From: Deltaproteobacteria bacterium
Lineage (GTDB): Bacteria > Desulfobacterota > JADFXK01
Direction of reading: 5' to 3'
NCBI GenBank assembly: GCA_015233625.1
Contig: JADFXK010000006.1
Span: 522 to 33,248 of the forward strand
DNA length: 32,727 nucleotides
This document shows, one piece after another, positions 1-8,566 of this stretch (its first letter is position 1; each line of letters begins with the position of its first letter). A program made the translations under genes and the position numbers. The notes under the pieces were generated by a model. It was not told where the DNA came from, did not search any database, and was given only the letters and a program-made list of their open reading frames with translations.

Positions 1-356
1 TCAACACCTTAGAAACGACGATTATTGCGGCTAAAGGAGATAATTCTTTATTTCCCAATCACTTACCGATAAACATCCGAATCGAAGCCGCCCGCGTTTC
101 ACTCCAAAAGGCTTCGCCGGAAAATATCACCCAATTAGACAGACTATCCCCGGATTGTTCACGTAAAGAGGCCTATGATAAGGACAACTTACCTCCTTTG
201 CGAGAAGCCCGGGCCGCCTTCGAAAAGCAGTATTTTCAAGACGTGATGCAGGTTGCCGCCAGAGATACGGATAAGGCCGCTAAAATATCAGCTATTTCCA
301 GATCCCGTTTGTACGTCTTGCTGAAAAAATACGATATTCCCTACTATCAGCCTTGA
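1..356 (+). CDS. Sigma-54-dependent response regulator (NtrC family), C-terminal fragment
   Basis: The 5' end lies outside the window; reading begins in frame at base 3. The fragment opens with NTLETTIIAAKGD, the end of the AAA+ sigma-54 interaction domain, followed by LFPNHLP and a linker. It closes with a Fis-type helix-turn-helix of about 45 residues, from AFEKQYFQDVM through KAAKISAISRSRLYVLLKKY. This arrangement is typical of NtrC-class enhancer-binding proteins, which activate sigma-54 promoters by ATP hydrolysis and bind upstream DNA through the Fis domain. The receiver or sensor domain cannot be seen. A sigma-54-like promoter at 1485-1501 is a possible target, but that link is inference. 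The TGA stop is at 354-356. Confidence 0.85.
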   Translation, partial: NTLETTIIAAKGDNSLFPNHLPINIRIEAARVSLQKASPENITQLDRLSPDCSRKEAYDKDNLPPLREARAAFEKQYFQDVMQVAARDTDKAAKISAISRSRLYVLLKKYDIPYYQP

Positions 357-480
357 GGATGTAACCGATCAGCCATCAGAGGATATCTTTCATCTTAAAT
401 AGTAGCTCAGTGATTTCTCACTATGATCTGATGCGCGTCCAACTATGTTTACACTTTGGATCCTCGAAAAGGAATTTCAT

Positions 481-1107
481 ATGGACGACATAGCAGGAGA
501 TAAATCAGCTAGATCAATTGAACACCAACAATTAACGGATAGAATCCACGAGTTGGAGAAAGTTAAGCAAGATTTTGAAAGGCAGTCATTTGAATACAAT
601 TCTCTGCTGGAGCGATCGCCTGATCCAATTGTGATATATGATGAGTCCGGACAGGCCAGATATATTAATCCCGCTTTTACAACGGAGTTCGGCTTCACCA
701 GGAATGATGTTCTCGGCAAGAGAATTCCCTTTGTGCCGGACGAGGAAAAAGAAAGAACGGCCTGGATCATTCATGAAATTATTAAGGGCCGACAGTTGTC
801 TGGATTTGAGACCAAGAGGCTGACCAAAGATGGCCGCAAAATCGATGTTAGCTTGTCCACCTATCGCTATTATAGCCCCGAAGGAGGGTTTGCCGGTACA
901 ATTGTCATATCCAGGGATATAACAGAACACAAAAAGATGGAGAAAGAATTAAGGAATGAAATAGCCAAACGAAAACAGGTTGAAGCAGAGTTGAGAACGG
1001 CGCATGATGAGCTAAAAACTTTGCTTGACGATCGGACGGCAAGAATTATGAAGGCCAGTGAATTGATGAAAAGGAGCGCCGAACGTTTGAAAAAGGGCTT
1101 AGAGTAG
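481..1107 (+). CDS. Orphan PAS-domain protein with coiled-coil tail
   Basis: The protein has 208 residues. The ATG at 481 is preferred over the upstream ATG at 445 because an AAAAGGA site lies seven bases before it. Residues 1-35 are charged and helical. A PAS domain covers about 40-155, with SPDPIVIYDESG near its start and GTIVISRDITEHKK at its end, the usual PAS/PAC exit. The rest, rich in Glu, Lys and Arg, is a predicted coiled coil ending LKKGLE. There is no kinase, cyclase, receiver or DNA-binding domain, so it is either a stand-alone sensor or partner protein, or a sensor that lost its output part. The PAS domain resembles the first two PAS domains of the protein at 18143-19969. The sigma-54 regulator fragment ends 124 bp upstream. 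Confidence 0.75.
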   Translation: MDDIAGDKSARSIEHQQLTDRIHELEKVKQDFERQSFEYNSLLERSPDPIVIYDESGQARYINPAFTTEFGFTRNDVLGKRIPFVPDEEKERTAWIIHEIIKGRQLSGFETKRLTKDGRKIDVSLSTYRYYSPEGGFAGTIVISRDITEHKKMEKELRNEIAKRKQVEAELRTAHDELKTLLDDRTARIMKASELMKRSAERLKKGLE

Positions 1108-1639
1108 CCACGGAAAAAGTTTCTTGGCGTGGTTGAGAACAATTCTGGTCAGGCTTGACTCCAGCCAAATTAATATCCTCATTCATCCTCCAGGCAAAGA
1201 CTCCCCTTTCCTCTTTTGAAGAATCATTCTTTCTTTCAAGACTGCCTCAGGAAGCCCTCAAGTTTCGCCCCGGTCACCCGCCCGTTTGCCTAACAAATTG
1301 AAATTTAAACAATATATACCTCACGCTTTAGACCTGACCAAACAAGATATCATCTCCGTTTTCCATCCTTAGGCCCGCGCCCCGGATAACGGTTCGGTCC
1401 GCCCCGGTCTGATTTTACCAGGCACCCATCCCCATCCTCAAGACATAATTCAACTAACTCTTTTCTGCCCGGCCACCCGGGTAATTGGCACGTTTGTTGA
1501 TACAGAAACAGTCAGCCAGGTCTGCTGGACCTCATGTGAATTATAGCACTTGAATCAATACATCAAAAACTAACTGGTAGAAGCGCCACCTGGCTCCTGT
1601 CATTAAGCCCAATCGTACCGGTTGAAAGGAGAAGCGAAT
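1108..1639. other. Gene-free stretch
   Basis: About 530 bp contain no ORF with a plausible start, ribosome site and family resemblance on either strand. Reading on past the PAS stop codon gives short peptides that match no kinase motif, so I cannot show that this is a decayed kinase. The only signal I can support is the sigma-54-like element at 1485-1501. A short inverted repeat, AGGTC/GACCT, lies a few tens of bases downstream of it. Confidence 0.5.
1485..1501 (+). promoter_or_regulatory. Sigma-54-like (-24/-12) promoter
   Basis: TTGGCACGTTTGTTGAT matches the sigma-54 consensus TGGCACG-N4-TTGCW at every conserved position except the -12 dinucleotide, which is GA instead of GC. It points at the receiver-like gene starting at 1640, giving a leader of about 125 bases. 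The nearby NtrC-type regulator makes such a promoter plausible. The GC-to-GA change is a real weakness. Confidence 0.45.
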
Positions 1640-2053
1640 ATGAATCTGTTATTCTACGCCAAGACTGATGACGGCCTTGCGGGACGGCTCCGGTCAGAGA
1701 TTGAAGCTCTGGTCCCCAAGTCAGACCTCGAGATTTGTCGGACCATGGACGGCATGTCCCTCCGGCTTCGTCAACCCCTTAAGGACATGACACTCGGCAT
1801 CGTGTTTACCGACAGTAAAGAAGACTTGTTGGGGTTGTTGCTGATTCGTGATCTTCTCCTGGATATCAAAATGATCCTTATTCTCCCTGACAGAGACGAG
1901 AATACTGTGGCGGTCGGACATGCCTTGTATCCGCGCTTCATGAGTTACGCGGATGGCGATCTTCAAGATGTCGTGGAGGTGATCAGGAAATGCCTGGCCA
2001 TCAGTGCCCGAAATGGACAACCGCAATATTACGGTTATGCCGCCATGGGCTGA
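1640..2053 (+). CDS. Small receiver-like (degenerate response-regulator) protein
   Basis: The protein has 137 residues. An in-frame TTG at 1622 exists, but the AAAGGAG ribosome site lies inside that extension and directs initiation to the ATG at 1640. The protein alternates hydrophobic strands and helices like a CheY receiver: MNLLFYAK, LGIVFTDSKEDLLGL, KMILILPDRDE, RFMSYADGD, then a final helix VVEVIRKCL. The acidic pair after strand 1, the phospho-acceptor motif and the Lys of active receivers are not recognisable, so it may be a pseudo-receiver that works by binding. Family assignment rests on fold pattern only. It lies about 430 bp upstream of the chemoreceptor and is followed by a terminator-like hairpin, so it is probably transcribed alone. 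Confidence 0.6.
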   Translation: MNLLFYAKTDDGLAGRLRSEIEALVPKSDLEICRTMDGMSLRLRQPLKDMTLGIVFTDSKEDLLGLLLIRDLLLDIKMILILPDRDENTVAVGHALYPRFMSYADGDLQDVVEVIRKCLAISARNGQPQYYGYAAMG

Positions 2054-2479
2054 AATTATTTCATGCCGCCAGGATTGCCTTGCAGTTCAAAGCGGAGGCA
2101 AGACGGCCGGCACCTTGTCTCAGACCTGCAGGCACCCAAATCTATTAACATATCTAAATATTTTGAGGACTAATGACCACCACTGACATCCTTCGGGTGG
2201 GTGGGATGGTCATTTCTTAACCGGAGTTCGGTGAGTACGCCGGGCGATTAGTGCCAAGGGCCATGATTCAATCCGCAGATGGCGCAATTCGCACAAATGA
2301 ACAAATACAAAGTGCTTGAATCCAGGCCTCGATCGGCCAAAGTTCAACAAATGATCGGATGGCCTGTGGGTCTCCTTTATCTGCTTGAACGGCGAAATCA
2401 GCGGATATATTTCTTTCTCTCAATTAATGAGACTCATCTAGGTCAGATTTATTAAGTGTCCAACAACGGGAGTCTTCCA
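2054..2479. other. Gene-free stretch between receiver-like gene and chemoreceptor
   Basis: About 425 bp. The first part holds the terminator-like hairpin at 2172-2218. The rest has no supportable ORF. I searched by eye for sigma-28 (TAAA-N15-GCCGATAA) and sigma-54 elements for the chemoreceptor and found none with good spacing. A loose inverted repeat CAGGCC/GGCCTG of six bases spans roughly 2322-2365. Confidence 0.4.
2172..2218 (+). terminator. Terminator-like stem-loop after the receiver-like gene
   Basis: AATGACCA (2172-2179) pairs perfectly with TGGTCATT (2207-2214). An inner CCACC/GGTGG can extend the stem. TCTT follows directly. The stem is strong but the T tract is short, so the efficiency of termination is uncertain. 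Confidence 0.5.
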
Positions 2480-4480
2480 ATGTATAATCCGAAATTAGGG
2501 GTAAAAATCGGAGGAGCTTTTAGCGCCTTTATCGTGGTCGCCTGCGTCCTGGGCGGCGTGGCAGTGTGGCATATGGGTCGGGTCGAAAATAGCTCCGAAA
2601 AGCTGTCTAAAGAATTCGTCCCGGAGGTGGCCATCGCCAACAACCTGGAGAGATCCGCCCACTCGACCATGCTGGCCATGCGGGGCTATTCCATGAGCGA
2701 GAATGAAAGCTATCTGGCCGAGACCAAAAAAAACCTGACTCTGGTCAAGCAATACCTGGTGGAAGCCACAGACCTGGTCGACAAGTCGCCCCATTTGACC
2801 TTGCTGAGGGAGGCGGTAACGAAAACAAAAGCCAGAGTCGCTGAGTATGAAAAAATGGTCGCAGAAACCGTGACCAGAAATCAGGAATTAGCCCATATCA
2901 GAATAACCCTTGACCGGGCGGCCGCCGCTTACTTGCAAAACTGCAGTGAATTCTCGACCAGCCAATACGAGACCATGAGAAAGGAGATCGACGAAGGTGC
3001 GACCAAAGGCATGTTGGAGCAGCGGTTGGATAAAATAATTCTGGCCAACGACATCACCGGCCTGATCAATAAGGCTCAAGTGGCCAATTTTAGGGCTCAA
3101 GCTCTGAGCGATCCGAAGTTGATCCAAGAAGCCGCAAAGACTTCGGACAGCATCGAACAAAAACTCCGCGACCTCAAGTCCATCACCCGGCAGGAAATCA
3201 ACCTCCGGGAGATCGAGGAGAGCCTTCAGGCAGGCCGCGCTTACAAAGACGCCCTGACCAACCTGATCCATAACTGGTCGGCTCAACAAGAACTTAACAA
3301 AAAGCGGGCTGCCGTGGCCATGGACGTTCTTGACGCGGCCAAAGCCATGGCTGAAAAAGGCATGGATGAAACTCTGACGATCTCATCAGACGCCACCTCG
3401 GCCCTGTCTCTGACTTCCCGGATGATGGTCGTCGGACTCCCCGTGGCCGCAGTGCTGGGCCTGGTGATCGCCCTGATCATTACCTTGAGTATTACCAAAC
3501 CCATCAACCGGATAATTGTCGGGCTAAATGAGGCGGCCAACCAGGTCGCCTCGGCGTCCGTCCAGGTCTCCACGGCCAGTCATTCTCTGGCTGAGGGCGC
3601 CTCGCAGCAGTCAGCTTCCATCGAAGAAACATCATCGGGCATGGAAGAAATGTCGGCCATGATTAAACGGAACGCCGACAGCGCCAATGAAGCCGATAAG
3701 CTGATGCAAGCGGCCGGAAAAATTGTGGCCACGGCCAACAATTCCATGAACCAGTTGACCCAGTCCATGACCGAGATCACCCGGTCCAGCGAACAGACGG
3801 TCCGGATTATCAAAACCATTGACGAGATTGCCTTCCAAACCAATTTGCTGGCCTTGAATGCCGCCGTGGAAGCGGCCCGGGCGGGTGAGGCGGGAGCCGG
3901 ATTTGCCGTGGTGGCCCAAGAAGTCCGGAGCCTGGCCCGCAGGGCGGCCGAAGCAGCCAATAACACCGCTGAGATGATTGAAGACACCACCAGGAAGGTC
4001 AAAGAGGGGTCGGAGTTATTATACGAAACCAATGATGCCTTTAGCCAGGTGGCCAGGAGCGCTGATCGGGTGGCGGAATTGATCAGTGAAATAGCCGTGG
4101 CTTCCGCGGAGCAGGCTCAAGGAATCGATCAAGTTAACGTGGCCATCGGGGAAATGGAAAAAGTGACTCAGCAGACGGCTTCCCATGCCGAACCATCGGC
4201 TTCCGCCTCGGATCAATTGCACGATCAGGCGGTGGAAATGAAGGATTTTGTAACCCAGATGACGGTCTTGGTGGGCGGCCGTCGGAATAACGGGGGGCAA
4301 AAGACTGAATCAAGCCATAACCGACCGTCACTCCAGATCATTAAACCCAATCAGCCGCTCCAAACGGCCGAGGCCGAGGTTAACCGCAACCGTTGCGAAC
4401 AGCCGATCTCGGCAGCCCGAACCGGAGCCATCCGACCAGCCGAAATTATTCCCCTGGACGGCGACTTCAGTGAGTTCTAA
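2480..4480 (+). CDS. Methyl-accepting chemotaxis protein with large helical sensor domain
   Basis: The protein has 666 residues. A GGGAG site seven bases before the ATG at 2480 fixes the start; the GTG at 2456 has no ribosome site. One membrane segment lies at about 12-32. An all-helical periplasmic region of about 280 residues follows, resembling HBM-type sensor domains. The second membrane segment is at about 315-338, followed by a short HAMP-like start (ITKPINRII) and the cytoplasmic methylation and signalling coiled coil. The conserved tip, [23 protein letters not shown] and onwards, lies at about 446-482. It should sense a ligand outside the inner membrane and control CheA. Oddities are a Glu-Pro (571-572) where these proteins usually have a Glu-Glu methylation pair, and an acidic-aromatic C-terminus LDGDFSEF, a type of tail seen on other deltaproteobacterial receptors. 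No che genes are nearby. The gene converges on the helicase gene with a 13-bp gap. Confidence 0.95.
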   Translation: MYNPKLGVKIGGAFSAFIVVACVLGGVAVWHMGRVENSSEKLSKEFVPEVAIANNLERSAHSTMLAMRGYSMSENESYLAETKKNLTLVKQYLVEATDLVDKSPHLTLLREAVTKTKARVAEYEKMVAETVTRNQELAHIRITLDRAAAAYLQNCSEFSTSQYETMRKEIDEGATKGMLEQRLDKIILANDITGLINKAQVANFRAQALSDPKLIQEAAKTSDSIEQKLRDLKSITRQEINLREIEESLQAGRAYKDALTNLIHNWSAQQELNKKRAAVAMDVLDAAKAMAEKGMDETLTISSDATSALSLTSRMMVVGLPVAAVLGLVIALIITLSITKPINRIIVGLNEAANQVASASVQVSTASHSLAEGASQQSASIEETSSGMEEMSAMIKRNADSANEADKLMQAAGKIVATANNSMNQLTQSMTEITRSSEQTVRIIKTIDEIAFQTNLLALNAAVEAARAGEAGAGFAVVAQEVRSLARRAAEAANNTAEMIEDTTRKVKEGSELLYETNDAFSQVARSADRVAELISEIAVASAEQAQGIDQVNVAIGEMEKVTQQTASHAEPSASASDQLHDQAVEMKDFVTQMTVLVGGRRNNGGQKTESSHNRPSLQIIKPNQPLQTAEAEVNRNRCEQPISAARTGAIRPAEIIPLDGDFSEF

Positions 4481-4493
4481 CCGCGGCAGGCGA

Positions 4494-7265
4494 TCAGTCC
4501 ACCACCGGTTCGCGCATGATCAGATCGACAGCTTCGGCCGCGGTGGCCGCCAGGGCCGGGTGGGTGTCCCTAAGCGAGGCCACCTGTCGCAGGTTATCCG
4601 CCGTCCGAAAAATGAGCATGGCCAGGTCACCTTCATCGATCCCGGCCAGGGCCAGGGTGTCTTCCCAGGAGGTGTTGGACGCCCAGGCATACATGGTCGC
4701 GGCCGGCCAATACTGAATGGCCGGACCAGGAAAACCGGCTTCCTTCATCCGTTGGTGGAGCGGCTGAATTGAGCTGACCATCCTGGTGAAGGCCGGAACC
4801 AGCAAGTCTTCTCTAAATCCTTTGCCCAGAGGCACAGCCATCTCCGGGCCCCGGTCTCCCACAAATGGAGCAATCAGCCCGGCCAATAGAGCCGGATTTT
4901 TCTGGGGTAAGGTATTCCGGCGGATGAGTTCCGCAATTAACAGCGGCTGGTCCAATCGTAACCGACAGGCCCAGACGCCGTCGAAAGTCAGGTTATCCTC
5001 GTCATCCACGAAGCCCTCGGCCTTAAGAAAATTCAGATGCCGGAGAAAACTGTGCCATAAAAAATTCTCTTTGAGATCGAACTGCCGACGATAATAGGAA
5101 ATTCTGGCGATAGTCCGTCGGATGGCCTTGTCCTGGCCCAGCAAACACTGATCGATTAAGGCGCATTCGTGGCATTGATGTTTTTCCAATTCGGCCTGCT
5201 TCTGAGTCAGGCCGTTCCTGGCTTTCAGGGCCTCCTCCGGGGACCAGCCGCGGGCGGCCAGGGCGCCCAGGTGCTTCAATGACTGCCCCTCCAGCAGTCG
5301 GTCCACGTCTTTGGCTCCAGGCGATTTGGGCAGCGGCAGCGTCAAATCATAGATCACAGAAATCATGGGACCTTTTACTCTAGTTGCCCGTCGCCGGGCA
5401 GGTACGTCCTTGTCCTCTTCGGAATACAGTCTGACCGCCTTAAAAATCAGTTCTCCTTGAACTGGAGCATGATAATCCTCCAAGATGCAATATTTCCGTC
5501 GTCCTTTGGTCTCAACCACTTGCCCCGCGGTGATGAACCTGATGGCCGGATGATGGGTTTCGATCCGGCTCAACTGGCCGGCCAATTCAGCCGCGTCCTC
5601 GGCCAGGCGCTCTCTTTCGGCCATCCTGATCAGGACTTCCTCCGCAGACCCGCAGTTTCCCCCTTCCAGTAAGGCAGACAAAGCGGCCGTCAGGTTTTGC
5701 AACCGCCGCTTGTCCTCCTCAAAGCTATCCCGCCGTTGAAAGGTAGAAAAAGAAAGTACGAACAAATCTTTAATTTCGGCCGGGGTCATGGACAGGAGAA
5801 GGTTTAGAACCATCGAAAAATTGATTTTGATTTGGCTGGTTAAAGGTTCAGAGGGACTTTGAAGCAACACTTCGAGGTAAATCGGATCCAGAAATGGATT
5901 TCCCACCAACAAAGCGAAACCAATCTTATCCATCCCGCGCCTACCGGCCCGACCGGTCATCTGGTGCAGATCCGTGGCCGAGAGATTGACAAACTCATGG
6001 CCGTTAAACCGGTCGCTTTGCATCAGGACCACGGTTCGAGCCGGAAAATTTACACCTGCGGCCACGGTGGAAGTGGAGAATATGGCCTCTAAGAGTCCTT
6101 CCTTCATCAGGGTCTCGATAAACAACTTCCAAAGGGGCAATTGCCCGCCATGATGGGCGCCGGTTCTGGTTTTCATGAGCTGTTTGTATTGCGGGTTTTC
6201 AGCCAGGTAGGGATATTGCTCGGTCAAGCCTCTGATTCGGTCGAAGAATGTCTTAGCCGTACTTCGACACAGCCGCTGATCAACTCTCTGGCAGGATTTA
6301 ACGGCTTCGTTACATTCCTTTCGGGATTTCAGGAAGAAAATGGCCGGGAGGAGAGTGAACTCCCGCAACAGGCTGATGATCTTGGGATAAGGTGGAATCC
6401 GCTTAAGTCCGCCCGACCAGCGCTGTCGCTTGTTGGACCATTGCTCAAGTATCTTCGGCGCCAGGTCGTCCCCTTTTCTTAAAGAAGTGACCTCGCCGTG
6501 GGGAAATAAGTAAATAGCGTGGAGCGGGACGGGTCTGTCTTTGTCCAAAACCGTCTGGCAGGTTGTGCCGCGGATATGTTGGAGCCAGGAAGCTATTTCG
6601 GTGGCGTTTTCTATGGTGGCGGACAGGAGCAGCAGCTTAACCCGACTGGGCAGGTAGATCATGACCTCTTCCCAGACCACACCCCGGTCCTGATCCCCCA
6701 GGAAATGGGCTTCGTCCAAGATGACCAGGTCCGCTCCCAGGTTCGTCCCCTGGTACATCACGTCATAGAGTTGGTTTCGCAATATCTCGGTCGTGCCCAC
6801 AATCACCGGGGCAACCGGGTTTTCCTTGCGATCACCCGTGACTATGCCGACTTGTTCCGGCCCGAATAGTTCGCAAAAATGGGCATAGATGGAGTTTGAC
6901 AGAGCTTTCAAAGGAGAGGCGTACCAGGCTCGCTGTTTTTCTTGGAGGATCCTGGAGATAGCCTGTTCGGCAATCCAGGTTTTACCCGAGCCCGTCGGCG
7001 CCGAGACCAAAACATCACCATATTCAACTTTGTCCAGTGCTTCTAATTGAAACGGGTCCGGTTTGAAGTTTGCTTTATCAGGTGTGCCAATCTCTTTAAA
7101 TATCTTTAGCAGTTCTTCAGGGACATCGGCCTGGAATGGTAAATCATTCCCCAGGCACTTATCATACTTATTTTTTTTCGCCTTGGCGTCGACCGGTTGA
7201 TCCTTTTTCTTTTGACGGCGGGCGTTCTTGATCTTGGCCAGAATATGATGCGGAATAGGGGCCAT
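4494..7265 (-). CDS. Ski2-like DEAD/DEAH-box RNA helicase
   Basis: The protein has 923 residues. A lysine-rich N-terminus is followed by two RecA-like domains: Q-motif-like region 68-75, Walker A APTGSGKT (89-96), TTEILRNQ (158-165), DEAH (184-187), SATI (215-218), HHGGQLP (371-377) and the motif VI sequence QMTGRAGRRG (435-444). This order and the long C-terminal part fit the Ski2/Mtr4 branch of superfamily 2, which unwinds RNA with ATP. The C-terminal half (about 700-920) resembles the DSHCT helical region. Cys698, Cys701 and Cys707 form a CxxCx5C group that could bind a metal; that is inference. The start follows an AGGAAAGAGAGG stretch. The YggU gene ends about 20 bp upstream, suggesting co-transcription. 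The substrate is unknown; a role in RNA processing or decay is a family-level guess. Confidence 0.9.
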   Translation of the reverse strand: MAPIPHHILAKIKNARRQKKKDQPVDAKAKKNKYDKCLGNDLPFQADVPEELLKIFKEIGTPDKANFKPDPFQLEALDKVEYGDVLVSAPTGSGKTWIAEQAISRILQEKQRAWYASPLKALSNSIYAHFCELFGPEQVGIVTGDRKENPVAPVIVGTTEILRNQLYDVMYQGTNLGADLVILDEAHFLGDQDRGVVWEEVMIYLPSRVKLLLLSATIENATEIASWLQHIRGTTCQTVLDKDRPVPLHAIYLFPHGEVTSLRKGDDLAPKILEQWSNKRQRWSGGLKRIPPYPKIISLLREFTLLPAIFFLKSRKECNEAVKSCQRVDQRLCRSTAKTFFDRIRGLTEQYPYLAENPQYKQLMKTRTGAHHGGQLPLWKLFIETLMKEGLLEAIFSTSTVAAGVNFPARTVVLMQSDRFNGHEFVNLSATDLHQMTGRAGRRGMDKIGFALLVGNPFLDPIYLEVLLQSPSEPLTSQIKINFSMVLNLLLSMTPAEIKDLFVLSFSTFQRRDSFEEDKRRLQNLTAALSALLEGGNCGSAEEVLIRMAERERLAEDAAELAGQLSRIETHHPAIRFITAGQVVETKGRRKYCILEDYHAPVQGELIFKAVRLYSEEDKDVPARRRATRVKGPMISVIYDLTLPLPKSPGAKDVDRLLEGQSLKHLGALAARGWSPEEALKARNGLTQKQAELEKHQCHECALIDQCLLGQDKAIRRTIARISYYRRQFDLKENFLWHSFLRHLNFLKAEGFVDDEDNLTFDGVWACRLRLDQPLLIAELIRRNTLPQKNPALLAGLIAPFVGDRGPEMAVPLGKGFREDLLVPAFTRMVSSIQPLHQRMKEAGFPGPAIQYWPAATMYAWASNTSWEDTLALAGIDEGDLAMLIFRTADNLRQVASLRDTHPALAATAAEAVDLIMREPVVD

Positions 7266-7284
7266 CGCCTCTCTTTCCTTTTCA

Positions 7285-7599
7285 TTAGGGGTTATCGGAT
7301 TTAGCTTGCTCTAGTAGATGCAACAGCCGTTGCTCCACCAGGGCGGGATCCAGGCCCCTAAGCAGAATTACCTTTTCTCGTGACTTAAATCCCCTAACAA
7401 CTTCAACCGAGGACTTGGCCACCCCGAGCTGTTTGGCCAAAAATTCTCCCAAAAGCCTATTGGCCAACCCCTCGGCCGGCGGCGCAGTCACCCTGACCTG
7501 GAGGACATTATTCCTGATCCCTTCAATGCCGTTCCGTGAGGCCTTGGGAGAGACCCGAACCGACAGAAGAGCTCCTTCCGATGAAGCCGTGATTCTCAT
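7285..7599 (-). CDS. yggU: YggU/DUF167 family protein
   Basis: The protein has 104 residues. The open frame extends upstream to a TTG at 7695, but that start has no ribosome site and adds 32 residues unlike the family. The ATG at 7599 (MRITASSEGALLSVRV) gives the usual family length of about 100. Hallmarks visible are VSPKASRNGI, VRVTAPPAEGLANRLL and LGVAKSSVEVVRGFKSREKV. The fold is known from structural genomics but the biochemical role is not established. It lies downstream of a strong terminator that closes the pgsA unit and directly upstream of the helicase gene, so the two probably share a promoter in the 7600-7710 region that I cannot place with confidence. Confidence 0.85.
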   Translation of the reverse strand: MRITASSEGALLSVRVSPKASRNGIEGIRNNVLQVRVTAPPAEGLANRLLGEFLAKQLGVAKSSVEVVRGFKSREKVILLRGLDPALVEQRLLHLLEQAKSDNP

Positions 7600-7708
7600 A
7601 AAGCCATCCGTCCCGTCAGAGCTGTGAAGACTGGTCCGGATAGCCGGTTCAGCCTGCGTAGTTGTCGCTTTAGTATCATAATAGCCCAGACTCAATTATA
7701 GTGGAAGC

Positions 7709-7733
7709 CAAAAAAAGAGCCGCCTAAGGCGAC
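7709..7733 (-). terminator. Rho-independent terminator closing the pgsA unit
   Basis: On the - strand GTCGCC pairs with GGCGGC (one G-U pair) around a TTA loop, at 7719-7733. It is followed by TCTTTTTTT at 7710-7718. This is a textbook intrinsic terminator facing the direction of pgsA transcription. It separates the pgsA-tal-dapL run from the YggU-helicase pair. Confidence 0.8.
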
Positions 7734-7956
7734 CCAAGAAATGTAACTGTTAACCTGTTGTTATGAAGGTGAATATATTTCAGAGTCAATATTAACTTCT
7801 CTTTTCCCGCATAGGTTAAATTAAGAAAACCAGAGCGACGGCCCAGCCACAGATGCGATCCCAATGCTGTTGAATCAAGAATGCAGCCTGACCATCCTCG
7901 GTCGTGATAAGATTCCTCACTTCCCTGCGGATGATCCACGGAGGCGGTCAAAAAAA

Positions 7957-8541
7957 CTAATTTCGACCGGTAGTCGGGTGGAACAATGACAGAAAGGCTA
8001 TAAAGTAGCTGACACCGGACCAGACCGTCAAGACAAAGGCGACGATAAACAGGATCATCCCGTAAAAATGAAAATGTAAATAGAAATATTGGTAATGCAC
8101 CATCAACGCGGCAGTGGCGGCGGTTTGAGCCAGCATCTTGGCCTTACCCAGGCTTTCAGCTTGAATCACGATGCCCTCAACCGCGGCGATGCCCCTTAGA
8201 CCGGTGACCGACATTTCACGGGCAATGATCACAAATACGGCCCAGGCCGGCACCCGGCCCAGCGGGATGAGCATAATCAAACCGGCCGAGACAAGCAGTT
8301 TATCCGCCAGGGGGTCTAACAACTTACCTAGCTTGGTCACGATATTCCGCCGCCTGGCCAGGTATCCGTCCAATACGTCCGTTCCCGCGCCGACAATAAA
8401 AAAGATGGCTGCCAAAAAATTAGGCAGCTTGCCCGGTGACTGAAGACAGACAATAACCAGGGGAATACTAAGTATCCGGCACATGGTCACGCAATTGGCG
8501 ATATTCCAGTTGCTGACCCGTTTGAGTTTTCCTTCCGACAC
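7957..8541 (-). CDS. pgsA: CDP-diacylglycerol-glycerol-3-phosphate 3-phosphatidyltransferase
   Basis: The protein has 194 residues. It catalyses the committed step of phosphatidylglycerol synthesis at the inner membrane, joining CDP-diacylglycerol and glycerol 3-phosphate. The CDP-alcohol phosphatidyltransferase signature DGx2ARx8Gx3Dx3D is complete in DGYLARRR...LGKLLDPLAD (about 58-80). Several hydrophobic segments span the rest, as expected for this integral membrane enzyme. The start is a GTG at 8541, supported by AGGGGA five bases upstream. The lytic transglycosylase gene ends 25 bp before it. An intrinsic terminator lies downstream at 7709-7733. The roughly 220 bp between pgsA and that terminator hold no convincing gene and no tRNA-like signature. 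Confidence 0.93.
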   Translation of the reverse strand: MSEGKLKRVSNWNIANCVTMCRILSIPLVIVCLQSPGKLPNFLAAIFFIVGAGTDVLDGYLARRRNIVTKLGKLLDPLADKLLVSAGLIMLIPLGRVPAWAVFVIIAREMSVTGLRGIAAVEGIVIQAESLGKAKMLAQTAATAALMVHYQYFYLHFHFYGMILFIVAFVLTVWSGVSYFIAFLSLFHPTTGRN

Positions 8542-8566
8542 AGCTTCCCCTGGGAGAAATAGGTAA

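Noticed and set aside
7724-7951. A 75-residue - strand ORF between pgsA and the terminator
   Set aside because: TTG start without a ribosome site, no family resemblance, and its stop falls inside the terminator stem. A small unknown protein cannot be fully excluded.
7735-7956. Possible tRNA gene next to pgsA
   Set aside because: tRNA genes often adjoin pgsA, but there is no T-loop GTTCGA-like motif or cloverleaf pairing on either strand.
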